From CAYQVO01 sp964421085 (lineage in GTDB: Bacteria; Bdellovibrionota_C; UBA2361; CAYQVO01), in the NCBI GenBank assembly GCA_964421085.1, contig CAYQVO010000014.1:1-64000 (forward strand): a DNA stretch of 64,000 nucleotides. Reading direction: 5' to 3'. Below, piece by piece: positions 54,451-63,403 of the stretch. How positions within the stretch are numbered: position 1 is the first letter of the stretch; each line of letters starts with the position of its first letter. Below the pieces are notes generated by a model, which saw nothing but the letters and a program-made list of their open reading frames with translations, was not told the DNA's origin and ran no database searches. The position numbers and the translations under genes were made by a program.

Positions 54451-56889
54451 ATGCGCAGGCCACAACTCGAGAGCGGTTTCGCTCTTCTTGAACACGCATT
54501 CGCGTTCATTTCTATTCTTCTCGTAGTATCCGCAGCAGTCGACATCACGAAATTCCTTCAGGCGTACCAGGCGCTGCAGGCAGGGGTGCAGAGTTCACTC
54601 CGCAAGTGCTACGTGACTGACGGCGGTTGTCTCACGCCGAAAGAAATGGAGTCTATTTCTCTTTTCAAAGTGTGGCAGAAACCGATCCAGGGATTCGAGC
54701 AGGACTATTCAGCCGACGGCTGGTACCTGAAACTGCCCGATGTGCAGTATAGAAACCCGTCAGCGCGAATTCTCGACACCGTCGAAAGTACATATGCCCG
54801 TGTGAAGGGCTCTCTTTTCCTCAACACATATCCGGTCTCCGGACAGATATACTACGGCCTTCAGATCAGCGAACTGCCCGGCCTGACTTCCTTCGACTTC
54901 CGGCAGTCCCCACACTTTACCGGAAGCCCTTTGAAACAGCTGAATATCGGCGCATGCACGATCCGAAACGGTTCCGGCGGAAGAGTGGAGAGTGTAACTG
55001 ATATCTCAGGATCGACAAGCAGTACAACAGCAACGCGCATCGGAAGCATAAGCTGCAGGATAGAAGCTCCAGTCAAGTCGGATGCGGCGCTCTATAAGAG
55101 ATGCGTCAAGGCATACGGAAATCATGCGGCCTGTGATGAGACGTGGAAATCAGGGACACGCATCGCATTAGCCATCGAAGGCGAAGGACACGGAAGAGAT
55201 GCGCCGTCCGGCAAAGTCTCAATGACCATTTCGCAGAACGGGAATACCTCCATGAAAGGCGACAGTCAGCAGGAAGACTGTGCTGGGTCAGTCTGCGACT
55301 ATGGAGGCCGCATTTTTACAGGCTGGGGTGCTTTCAACTTCGTTCCGCGGGGAATCCCCCTGTCCAGCCTTGGAGAATCGCTCAGGGGCGGCGGCAGCTA
55401 TAGCGAATTCAAAAAACACGACTATATATGGGTCAGATACGGCGAGGACTTCAAGATATCGTTGAAGCTCAACAGGCTCGAAGGTGGGGAAAATGGAACC
55501 GTCGCCTGGAACGCATCTGCGGTAAAAATCTACTACATCGACTACGACGCAAAAAACGAAACAGCGGCATGTTCGTCCGGCATGAGAAGGTCAGACATTA
55601 AAGAAGGCGCGTTATGCACACCGGCACTCCCGGGACGGGAGTATCTCAAGCCCCTTACTGCGGCTTCGCTTAAGGGCGACTTTTCCCGTCCGCAGAAGAC
55701 TTTGAAAAGTGAAGCCTGCATCGATCCTGTCGCAGGCACTTCCGATCCAAAAGCAAATCTCTGCACGAAAATCGGTGACTCGGAAAAGTGCGTCCTGGAT
55801 TACGAGTATATATCCGCGAGCAATCAGGAGCTTTGCGGAACTTACAGGCGAATCTCCCCGTGTCCGGAGAATTATGGAATCGCCGCAAAAGGACTGGAAG
55901 AAAAGGATCCCTCAACAGGAAGGTATTTTGTAAGAGACCTCCCCGAAGCTGCCGCTGTTTGCCCCCTGGATAAGTCTTCACTCCGTCCTGACGCCTGGTC
56001 TTTATCAACTCTCTGGTATGAGAAAGACATCGCCCTGCCGCCCATTGCTCAGACCTTTACAGCACTGGACTGCACCATGATTCAAGGTCCTTTTCCTGGC
56101 CCCCTGCCCTCTCCACATGACAAATACAGAAACTTCTACGCAGGCTCTCCCACGGTGACCGGTTATACGAAGAGGGGTCTGGGCGCCGATGCCGATCCGA
56201 GAAAGGAAAAACTCAACGACAGCAGATATGCCTGCGGCGAAGTCACTGCGGGATCTGACCCGTACCGTGCCCTGAGTCTTCCCGACTACGGCTGCGACTG
56301 GGCCGTTGCCGACAAAGCGATCATAAAGAATGCCATGAACATTCCTCCAGGTTATTTTTTTGAGGCGGGCGAAAAGCGCACAAGCGAAGCACAGACAGGA
56401 GAAATCTGGTATTCAAGCCCCGCAGCCCTGGATTCCTGCACTGAATACGTAATCAGGGATGAAGCCGACCTTAGCGATAAAAGGTCATACCTTGGCCTCT
56501 ACACTGAAGGATCGACTCCGTCTTCATGCACACCGGTTGATCCAAAGGACCCCGCTAAAAAGGAATCTCCAGCTGATATGTGGTGCCTCTTCCGCAGCGA
56601 AGGAAGCGTGAACACCGGCGGAGGCGGGTTCGAAACAGGCGACATCAGCACAGCATCCGGCACAGGAATCAACGCCATCCGGACGCTTTTTCCGGCTGCC
56701 CGGTTTGACTGCCCCGAGAGAACTCCCTACTGTGTAAAATTCAGACCGCCGACGCCGCATCTTGTAAATGGCATGCAGGTCTTTCAGGCATCCGCGTCCA
56801 TACGAGTCCCGATGAATCTTCTTTTTGGAAGCGATATTCCGATTCACATCGCGGACAGCCGTACATGGGAAGGCGAGTTTGCAAGGTAA
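54451..56889 (+). CDS. Very large Cys-rich TadE/TadG-like protein
   Basis: 812 residues from ATG 54451, preceded by AGGGGGGAA. The N-terminus MRRPQLESGFALLEHAFAFI, then LLVVSAAVDITKFLQAYQAL, has the TadE/TadG pattern: a short basic leader, a conserved Glu (E14) before a hydrophobic helix, and an amphipathic tail. The rest (about 60-812) is a secreted domain with many cysteines, alternating beta-rich blocks and repeated YxRY/WxxL turns. No known domain is recognised. TadE/G pseudopilins are 150-450 residues, so this is far longer. No tad genes are nearby. Confidence 0.65.
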   Translation: MRRPQLESGFALLEHAFAFISILLVVSAAVDITKFLQAYQALQAGVQSSLRKCYVTDGGCLTPKEMESISLFKVWQKPIQGFEQDYSADGWYLKLPDVQYRNPSARILDTVESTYARVKGSLFLNTYPVSGQIYYGLQISELPGLTSFDFRQSPHFTGSPLKQLNIGACTIRNGSGGRVESVTDISGSTSSTTATRIGSISCRIEAPVKSDAALYKRCVKAYGNHAACDETWKSGTRIALAIEGEGHGRDAPSGKVSMTISQNGNTSMKGDSQQEDCAGSVCDYGGRIFTGWGAFNFVPRGIPLSSLGESLRGGGSYSEFKKHDYIWVRYGEDFKISLKLNRLEGGENGTVAWNASAVKIYYIDYDAKNETAACSSGMRRSDIKEGALCTPALPGREYLKPLTAASLKGDFSRPQKTLKSEACIDPVAGTSDPKANLCTKIGDSEKCVLDYEYISASNQELCGTYRRISPCPENYGIAAKGLEEKDPSTGRYFVRDLPEAAAVCPLDKSSLRPDAWSLSTLWYEKDIALPPIAQTFTALDCTMIQGPFPGPLPSPHDKYRNFYAGSPTVTGYTKRGLGADADPRKEKLNDSRYACGEVTAGSDPYRALSLPDYGCDWAVADKAIIKNAMNIPPGYFFEAGEKRTSEAQTGEIWYSSPAALDSCTEYVIRDEADLSDKRSYLGLYTEGSTPSSCTPVDPKDPAKKESPADMWCLFRSEGSVNTGGGGFETGDISTASGTGINAIRTLFPAARFDCPERTPYCVKFRPPTPHLVNGMQVFQASASIRVPMNLLFGSDIPIHIADSRTWEGEFAR

Positions 56890-56893
56890 GAAT

Positions 56894-57085
56894 TTACTGC
56901 ACACGCCCGGTGGGACGACTTGGAAGAGTCAAACCTTTCAACTCCTGCCCGCTTTCCGGATCCTTCTTCTCCCGCAGTCGCTCATCGACCGGCGAGTTCG
57001 ACCCTTGTGGATTTTTTTCCGAAGGCAGGTGACAAAATGCTCTAACCAGGCTCAACATCGCTCCCAAGTTATCAATTCTCGGCAT
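56894..57085 (-). CDS. Possible small protein
   Basis: 63 codons from ATG 57085, preceded by GAGGGGGG five to six bases upstream, an unusually strong ribosome-binding site for a region otherwise without a gene. The sequence is mixed (MPRIDNLGAMLSLVRAFCHL) with a basic, Pro/Ser-rich end. I know no family, and it may be chance. The rest of the 384-base gap 56890-57273 has no clear feature. Confidence 0.3.
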   Translation of the reverse strand: MPRIDNLGAMLSLVRAFCHLPSEKNPQGSNSPVDERLREKKDPESGQELKGLTLPSRPTGRVQ

Positions 57086-57243
57086 GATACCCCCCTCTTG
57101 TTCTTACTGGGCTCTGAGATTGTGCCGTGATGCTGACCAAAAAAGAAAGACATCTTCATTACGCATAAAAACGTACTCTTCAGACGGGGCAGGCATATTG
57201 TCGAAATAACGAACGATTCATTCTCCAGAGGAGAAAAAAACTC

Positions 57244-57261
57244 GTAGAATGGGGATTCTAC
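57244..57261. repeat. Short hairpin before sodC
   Basis: GTAGAAT and ATTCTAC form a perfect 7-bp stem around GGGG, ending 12 bases before the sodC start and just before its GGAGG site. It could be an operator or a leader structure. Confidence 0.35.
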
Positions 57262-57273
57262 GGCTGGAGGCAT

Positions 57274-57799
57274 ATGAAGATTATTGTATCCGCACTCTCA
57301 GTCATAATCTTCGGTAGTGCTGCCGGAGTGCAGCAGAAACCGTCAATAACAAAAACCATCGTTGTTCTTCATCCGGCAGGCGGGTCGTCGGTAAACGGCA
57401 CTTCCGCAATCACACAGGATGCAAAAGGCGTCTCGATCGCTCTCGACATCGGGGGTCTTGACCCTGGCAGCGTCCACAGAACGCACTTTCATGAGTGGGG
57501 GAAACTGCTCGTCTCCCGACGAGGAATCCCCGGGCAGCCACTTCAATCCGGCAGGAATGAAGCACGGCGGCCCCGATTCAAAAGAGCGGCAGGTGGGGGA
57601 TCTCGGAAATATTACAGCCGATGAACAGGGCAAAGTCGTGACGACAATTCGTGACAGCCAGGGTTCCCTTCGCGGTCCACATGGGGTAATTGGCCGTTCT
57701 CTTGTTATTCATAAGATGGCGGATGATCTGAAATCGCAGCCCACGGGCAATGAAGGAGAGCGAATCGCGTGCGGCGTTGCAGGGATCGGAAAGCCGTAA
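57274..57799 (+). pseudogene. sodC: Cu/Zn superoxide dismutase with a frameshift
   Basis: Frame one starts at ATG 57274 with a signal-peptide-like MKIIVSALSVIIFGSAAGVQ and runs to GSVHRTHFHEWG, which carries the copper-ligand H-x-H. The rest of the SOD domain continues in the next frame: CSSPDEESPGSHFNPAGMKH, GDLGNI, HKMADD and a terminal GERIACGVAGIG. The break lies at the GGGGG run 57497-57501, where removal of one G restores one frame. It may be a decayed gene or an assembly error. One zinc ligand is also altered: the usual RHVGD is RQVGD (His80 to Gln in human numbering). The family removes periplasmic superoxide. Confidence 0.75.
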
Positions 57800-57809
57800 G
57801 GCAGTCTTC

Positions 57810-58625
57810 CTACTGTGCGGGCTCCAGTGATCCTCCACAGCACCTGCAATATTTTGCATCTTCGTCGTGCCCCCGCGTTCCGCAGCCTTCGCACGATATT
57901 TCCCTTTTCCCGCTGGCGCGTCCAAGCTCCACAGTAACAATTCCTGTCGGTACCGCGATAATTCCGTACCCCAGTATCATGACTACTGTCGCGAGAAGCT
58001 GTCCGGCCGGAGACCGCGGTGTAATATCTCCGAAGCCTACGGTAGTCAGAGTTACCACGGCCCAGTAAATACCCATTGGTATGCTCGTATAACCCGATTT
58101 CTCGCCTTCGATGACGTACATCAATGAGCCTACGATCACCACTATGGTGAACACAGACACGAGGAATACGGTGACCTTATAGCGGCTCGCCCACAGCGCG
58201 CGTCTCAGGATATTCTGCTGACCGACGAACTGCCCGAGCTTGAATACACGAAACACCCGGAGAAGGCGAAGCACCCGTATAGTGAGCAGAAAGCGCCCTT
58301 CAGGCAGCAGCAGGCTTATATAAGTAGGCAGGACAGCCAGAACGTCAACGATACCAAAGAAGCTGAAAACATACTTGAGACGCTTACGCGCGCTGAAAAT
58401 TCTCAAGCCATACTCCAGCGTGAAAAGAACAGTGAAGAACCACTCGGCTTTTCTGAAAAACCCGCCATAGTCCGAGGCAATTGCGGCGACACTGTCGAGC
58501 AGCACAACTGTGACGCTCATGAGAATCGCCGCGATGAGAATCACGTCGAACATTCTTCCAGCAGGCGTGCCATGTTCATAAATAACCCTGTTCAGGACAG
58601 CCCTGGCGCATCTTCTTTCACTCAT
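57810..58625 (-). CDS. Voltage-gated potassium channel with C-terminal zinc ribbon
   Basis: 271 residues from ATG 58625, with AGGA six bases upstream. It has six hydrophobic segments with an S4 helix RVLRLLRVFRVFK (Arg at 117, 120, 123 and 126), a pore loop and the selectivity filter TVGFGD at 195-200. After S6 the tail has C245, C248, C260 and a Cys pair at 262-263 (CEGCGTRGHDEDAKYCRCCG), a zinc-ribbon pattern. It is a bacterial Kv-type channel; the ribbon may regulate it. It is convergent with sodC, ten bases apart. Confidence 0.85.
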   Translation of the reverse strand: MSERRCARAVLNRVIYEHGTPAGRMFDVILIAAILMSVTVVLLDSVAAIASDYGGFFRKAEWFFTVLFTLEYGLRIFSARKRLKYVFSFFGIVDVLAVLPTYISLLLPEGRFLLTIRVLRLLRVFRVFKLGQFVGQQNILRRALWASRYKVTVFLVSVFTIVVIVGSLMYVIEGEKSGYTSIPMGIYWAVVTLTTVGFGDITPRSPAGQLLATVVMILGYGIIAVPTGIVTVELGRASGKREISCEGCGTRGHDEDAKYCRCCGGSLEPAQ

Positions 58626-58781
58626 GCTCATTCCTGGAAAAATGAAGGCATTTTTCAGTATTGTCAACCTGTTCAGGCAGCACTCACATCTTCAATGAAC
58701 CCGGCCCCGAATTTTCTCTAAAAATACTCCTTCCATCAGCCGATAAAATCCTCCAGGTCTGACTGAATACCGGGGGACACG

Positions 58782-60269
58782 ATGTTGTATAAACATTCAA
58801 TTCCTGCATCCATTATGTTTCTTATCGCTTTTCCCTTCATCGTTCAGGCGCAGTCGTTACGTCAATACCCGGTCATGCGGTATTCAAGTCTCAAGAAACT
58901 TGACCGCTACCTCAGTCACAGCCGCCTTCCGCATGCTCCCAACGCCATGCACGTCATGTCCGGCGGAGGCAGCAAAAATCTGCTTTCACTTGTACCATAC
59001 ATCGGAAACGACAGGGACCAGGGATACTGCGGGAACTGCTGGGCATGGGCAGGAACCGGGGCTTTGGAAGTTGCGCTCAAGGTTAACCGCAATATAACTT
59101 CGCGTCTCTCCGTCCAGTACCTGAACTCGAATTTCAATGCAGGCGGAACCATCGCAACTCAATATTCCCCGTACACGGGTTTTGCGTGCGATGGCGGTGA
59201 CGAGAGCGATTTCGCTCAGTTCTACATCGGAAGCGAAGGCGCCAAAAAGCTGATACCCTGGTCCAACACCAACGCATCCTATGCGGACTATGACGGAGGC
59301 CGGCCAGGCGGATATGGCGGAGGAAATCAGACAAACAGGTCCGCATCGAGCATAGATACAACCACATCGCATTCGATCTTCGACATTGACGTCCAGATCC
59401 TTCCCACTTTCGGAGTCGGCGCCGCTCAGGCCATCACAAACATCAAAGCAGCCCTGGACGACAATATTGCGCTGGAATTCGATTTCTTTCTGCCTGATGA
59501 TGCTTCATGGGATGACTTCGGATTATTCTGGTCTTTTCAGGGAGAAGATGACCTCTTTGATTACGATCCCTATTCCGGGATCCCCTGGAACAGTGACGAA
59601 GGCGGCGGCCATGCAGTCCTGCTGGTCGGATACGACGATACCGATCCGGATCCCGACAATCACTACTGGACGATGCTGAACAGCTGGGGGACCACCGAAC
59701 TTCGGCCGAATGGAGTTTTCAAAGTGAAAATGGAGATGGACTACGACAATATAGATGGGACATGGAGTGCTCAAAATCTTTATTTCGAAAAATTCGTAAC
59801 CTCTTTCGAGCCCACAGTCACTCCGACTCTGACTCCAACAGCAACCCCTCAAAATACTCCGACGCAGACCCCCGAACCGACACAAACGCCGGTGCCGGCA
59901 TCAACTGTAACTCCCGGTACGACGCCGAGTCCGGCAGCGACGGCAACTCCGGTTCCAGCTCATTCCCGTCAGGTGCGGGCGCTGACTCTCAAAGTCTTCG
60001 GGCACTACGCACAAAGGAAGTCACGCGCGGTTCGACTGGGCGGCTCGGCGTTGAATAACAGGCGGAAAGGAATCGCAGGAACTTCTGTGACACTGAAGTG
60101 CCGGAGGACATCCGACAACGTCATGACAATCAGGAAGAAACTCAAAACGAACTCCAGAGGTTCATACTCGCTGACACTCAGACCCCGGGCGGCTCACCGG
60201 TGCGTTTCGACCGCAAAAAGCAGGCGGTATGGAAAGGTTTTTTCGAGAACTGTCGCGGTCAGGGAATAA
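58782..60269 (+). CDS. Secreted papain-like cysteine protease with Pro/Thr linker
   Basis: 495 residues. The signal peptide is MLYKHSIPASIMFLIAFPFI and ends at AQA. The C1A catalytic residues are Cys86 in DQGYCGNCWAWAG, His277 in GGGHAVLLVGYDD and Asn300 in LNSWG. The usual Gln lies in DQG. A Pro/Thr-rich linker (about 345-400) and a C-terminal domain of about 95 residues with paired cysteines follow. The C-terminal domain may bind a surface. A similar Pro/Thr tail is on the lipoprotein at 17457. It probably acts outside the cell. Confidence 0.83.
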   Translation: MLYKHSIPASIMFLIAFPFIVQAQSLRQYPVMRYSSLKKLDRYLSHSRLPHAPNAMHVMSGGGSKNLLSLVPYIGNDRDQGYCGNCWAWAGTGALEVALKVNRNITSRLSVQYLNSNFNAGGTIATQYSPYTGFACDGGDESDFAQFYIGSEGAKKLIPWSNTNASYADYDGGRPGGYGGGNQTNRSASSIDTTTSHSIFDIDVQILPTFGVGAAQAITNIKAALDDNIALEFDFFLPDDASWDDFGLFWSFQGEDDLFDYDPYSGIPWNSDEGGGHAVLLVGYDDTDPDPDNHYWTMLNSWGTTELRPNGVFKVKMEMDYDNIDGTWSAQNLYFEKFVTSFEPTVTPTLTPTATPQNTPTQTPEPTQTPVPASTVTPGTTPSPAATATPVPAHSRQVRALTLKVFGHYAQRKSRAVRLGGSALNNRRKGIAGTSVTLKCRRTSDNVMTIRKKLKTNSRGSYSLTLRPRAAHRCVSTAKSRRYGKVFSRTVAVRE

Positions 60270-60282
60270 TCATCCGGGGCCA

Positions 60283-61134
60283 TCAATGTTTCTGCAGTCC
60301 CGGCTGCTCGACCATGAACTGCACCACTCGATCAGAAAGTTCCATCGCATCTTCCGAAAATCCATGCAGATACTGCTGAATATCCCTGAACATCGTGCAG
60401 AAAGCGTCTCGATTTCCTTCTTTCAGCATTGCGCCGACATCGTTCGCCGCCTTAATCAGGTTTTCGCGGATCTCAGAGGCAAAAGGATTAGCCATTTCAA
60501 TCTCAGCGTACAGTTCAGGATCCTGGGCAAAGAGACGGCCTGTCACAGCGAGCTCGAGCCGGTAAACCGGACTGATAAATTTAAGGGTGTCCTCGATCGG
60601 AATCCCGCTTCGTTTCCATGCTTCCCCAAGCACGATCTTGCTGAAGTGAGTCAGCACCTGAACCACCGCCATCATCCTGTCATGATGTTCAGGACTGGTT
60701 TCGACAAGATCGAGACCCATCTCCCCAAAAGCAGTCAGAAGCCACGAAGCGCGCGCGCCCGTCCTCACCGGACAGATGACCATCTTCTGGCGGCGTAAAG
60801 CGGACACAGTCGGCCCGAACATCGGATGTGTGCCGAGAACTTCTCCCGGGCACCGGTCCTTCATGACCGCGCATATCCCGGTTTTGAGACTGTTGATATC
60901 GAAGAGCAGCGCATCTTCTCTTACATGCGGGGCAACCGATTCAGCAATTGAAGCAGCTTCCTTCATCGGAACCGAAAGCATCACAACATCGGCCTTTGAT
61001 ATCTTCGATGGTTCCGGCGCGTCATCTTTGTCAAGTGCAGTGACGCGGCAACGAATCGCCTTGAACGCCTGACCGAAGAGTTTCCCCATCTTTCCTCTGC
61101 CGCCGACAATGAGAACGTGGGGGGATCCTTTCAT
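60283..61134 (-). CDS. tyrA: Prephenate dehydrogenase
   Basis: 283 residues from ATG 61134, two bases after the stop of the upstream helicase gene, so the two may be coupled. The Rossmann motif is VLIVGGRGKMGKLFGQA, the form seen in TyrA. The catalytic His lies in LGTHPMFGP. The C-terminal helical dimerisation domain is complete. It makes hydroxyphenylpyruvate from prephenate for tyrosine. No chorismate mutase domain is attached and no aro gene is adjacent. Confidence 0.82.
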   Translation of the reverse strand: MKGSPHVLIVGGRGKMGKLFGQAFKAIRCRVTALDKDDAPEPSKISKADVVMLSVPMKEAASIAESVAPHVREDALLFDINSLKTGICAVMKDRCPGEVLGTHPMFGPTVSALRRQKMVICPVRTGARASWLLTAFGEMGLDLVETSPEHHDRMMAVVQVLTHFSKIVLGEAWKRSGIPIEDTLKFISPVYRLELAVTGRLFAQDPELYAEIEMANPFASEIRENLIKAANDVGAMLKEGNRDAFCTMFRDIQQYLHGFSEDAMELSDRVVQFMVEQPGLQKH

Positions 61135-61136
61135 GA

Positions 61137-62549
61137 CTATTCCAGTTCCGCCTCGATTAGCGGAGGTTTCAGAATTCGTTCCCTGGCGTGATGCGCGCAC
61201 CGGGCAAGCTCGGGATGCGACTGCCAGAGTCTTGAAATCTGATTCAGATGATCGGCGGTCTGGGAGACAAGTCTTGCGACATCGCCGTCGGCCACGCCCG
61301 CAAGCCTCAGATAGGAGGCAAACTCAGGCCAGTCAGCCGCCTGCATCCATGCGATTACCGTGTTTGCAGCATCCGGCATTACTTCCACTTCCGTGTTCCC
61401 GGGATGCACGTAGACCTCTTTCACTCTCTCAGTTACTTCCTGCAGTTTCCTGAATATTTCTTTTCTAATCGGATTTTCCCTCAGAGAAAAATATCTTTTG
61501 TGAGGGTCGCCGGCTATCGACGCAACAAGCCCGGTCAGCACTTCTTCGGTAACATCTTCGAAAAGCCCTTCCTGTATGGTTTCAGCTATCTCCAGGACCA
61601 GGCTCGTGCAGAGTTCAGCCGCCCAGTACCCTTTCTGTGTCAGACCGCCGCCTTCCACGTATCCAAGGGTTCTCAGCGCATCGAGAGTCTTCTCGAGCAG
61701 ATCCGCATGGCGCCCTTTGAGCTGCTCAGCTTCCGTTCTCATTCTCCGCACTCTCTTTTGAGCGCGTTTCTGCGCGTCGGGTCGAAGCGTTTCATCCCGG
61801 GAAATTTCCTCTTCGCGTTTCAGGGCCTCATCCTCGAGCCCTTTTGCGGCTTTTTTATCGAGAAAGCTTCCCAGACTGTTTGCCACTGTGAAGCGAAGAT
61901 CGTCCACGTTTCTGTATTTCAGGAGATTAAGGACCGTCGATGGTGATGCGAAGTAGGCGGAGCGAAGGGGCTCAGCGGGCTTCTTTGATACCTCGTAAAT
62001 AACGCGAGCGTCCGCGAACGGGCCGGGCGCGACGATGCAGAAGCCTACCGAATCCTTCCCTCTGCGCCCTGCCCTGCCCGACATCTGCTGAAGCTCTGTC
62101 GCAGTAAGCACATTGAACCCCTCAGAGCCGCGCTTGCTGTGTGCTGTTATTACTACTGTCCTCGCCGGGAAATCCACGCCTGCCGCCACAGTCCCTGTCG
62201 CAACCATGACTTTCAGCACTCCCCGCGCCATCAGTTCTTCAAGCATCAGACGCCACATAAGAAGCTGGCCTGCATGATGCGCGCCCGCTCCCGTTGAAAG
62301 CAGAGTATTGAAGTGGGGATGATCAAAAATAACGTCGCGCGGCATGTCATACTGGTGGATGACTTCTTCGATTGTCCGGCGAAGCACATGACGCTCTTCC
62401 CCGTTCAGAAGCGCGGTCCTGAATCTCGCAAGAGCTTCAATATCGTCGTCACACTGTCTTCTTGCCGTCCGGAAGACGATAGCAGGAAGCAGATCGTCTC
62501 TCGCCAGAGCGGGGATAATCTTCGTAAGAGGGTACTCCCGTCCGCGCAT
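61137..62549 (-). CDS. Ski2-like helicase, C-terminal half of a split gene
   Basis: 470 residues from ATG 62549. It has the second RecA-like domain of a Ski2/Mtr4-type DExH helicase: motif V in VMVATGTVAAGVDFPARTVV and motif VI in QMSGRAGRRGKDS. A long charged coiled-coil region (about 230-290) and a winged-helix/ratchet-like C-terminus follow. Motifs I-III are in the preceding gene at 62549-63352. The stop of that gene and this start share one base (TGATG), a classic termination-reinitiation site. Alone it could not hydrolyse ATP. Confidence 0.75.
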   Translation of the reverse strand: MRGREYPLTKIIPALARDDLLPAIVFRTARRQCDDDIEALARFRTALLNGEERHVLRRTIEEVIHQYDMPRDVIFDHPHFNTLLSTGAGAHHAGQLLMWRLMLEELMARGVLKVMVATGTVAAGVDFPARTVVITAHSKRGSEGFNVLTATELQQMSGRAGRRGKDSVGFCIVAPGPFADARVIYEVSKKPAEPLRSAYFASPSTVLNLLKYRNVDDLRFTVANSLGSFLDKKAAKGLEDEALKREEEISRDETLRPDAQKRAQKRVRRMRTEAEQLKGRHADLLEKTLDALRTLGYVEGGGLTQKGYWAAELCTSLVLEIAETIQEGLFEDVTEEVLTGLVASIAGDPHKRYFSLRENPIRKEIFRKLQEVTERVKEVYVHPGNTEVEVMPDAANTVIAWMQAADWPEFASYLRLAGVADGDVARLVSQTADHLNQISRLWQSHPELARCAHHARERILKPPLIEAELE

Positions 62550-63352
62550 CAGCTCCCCCTTCTCCCTCTTCTGCCGCTCCGGCCTTTAACTTTTCCCTCC
62601 CTGAAATGCCTCCCTTTTATGCGAAGGCCGCCCGAATCGAGGCGCGACCCTCCATAATAGTGCAGCACCTCCCTGAAGAGCCGGCCCTGTTCGTCGGCGA
62701 CAGGAATAATCCCATCCTCCGGGTGGAGAAATCCGTAACGAAGCTCCACAGACCTTTCAGTTTCGAGAACCACGCGGCACGTCTTCCCCCTAACTGCTTC
62801 TATCCATTCAGCAATCTCTTTCGCGTTCGATATCGATGCCGACAGCATGAGCAGCGTAGCTGACGACGGAGTCAGGATAATGCTCTCCTCCCATACGGGC
62901 CCGCGCTGGGGATCCGCTATGAAGTGAACTTCATCCAGAACGACAAGCGAGAAGTTTTCGCGGAAACGGTAAAGCTCGTTCCGGTATATTTCGGTTGTCG
63001 CCACCACTACATCTGCGTCCGATTCAATCTTCCTGTCGCCGGTAAGAAGCCCCGCCTTTTTTGCCGGTTCGAAACGCGCCTTCATCTCGGCATACTTGCA
63101 GTTGGAAAGGGCCTTGAGAGGGGTCGTGTATACAGCGCGAAGATTCTGAAAAAGAACGGCGTCAATCGCCTGGAGAGCGATGAAAGTTTTTCCCGACCCG
63201 GTCGGCGCCACGACAAGCGTGTCATCCCCGTTTGTCACGCTTTCAATTGCTTCACGCTGAAACCGGTCGATGACAAACGGCTTCGGCTCCGGCACCCCGA
63301 TACCCGCAAGAAGCCTCTCCCTGGCTTCTCTTATGTGAGAACCTCTGCTCAT
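62549..63352 (-). CDS. Ski2-like helicase, N-terminal half of a split gene
   Basis: 267 residues, ending in a basic GRSGRRGRRGS tail. The first RecA-like domain has the Walker A motif VVAPTGSGKT, motif Ia TTPLKALSN, the DEVH box in VVLDEVHFIAD and motif III as SASISN. Family proteins are one chain of about 750 residues, and here the two halves together give 737. The coding strand has a GGGGG run eight bases before the stop. One extra G would fuse the halves into one frame, so either an assembly error or a true split is possible. Confidence 0.78.
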   Translation of the reverse strand: MSRGSHIREARERLLAGIGVPEPKPFVIDRFQREAIESVTNGDDTLVVAPTGSGKTFIALQAIDAVLFQNLRAVYTTPLKALSNCKYAEMKARFEPAKKAGLLTGDRKIESDADVVVATTEIYRNELYRFRENFSLVVLDEVHFIADPQRGPVWEESIILTPSSATLLMLSASISNAKEIAEWIEAVRGKTCRVVLETERSVELRYGFLHPEDGIIPVADEQGRLFREVLHYYGGSRLDSGGLRIKGRHFREGKVKGRSGRRGRRGS

Positions 63353-63403
63353 TGATTTCCATCGCCGGACGGCGCAGCAGCCGTCTCTCCATCGTCGGAC
63401 CTG

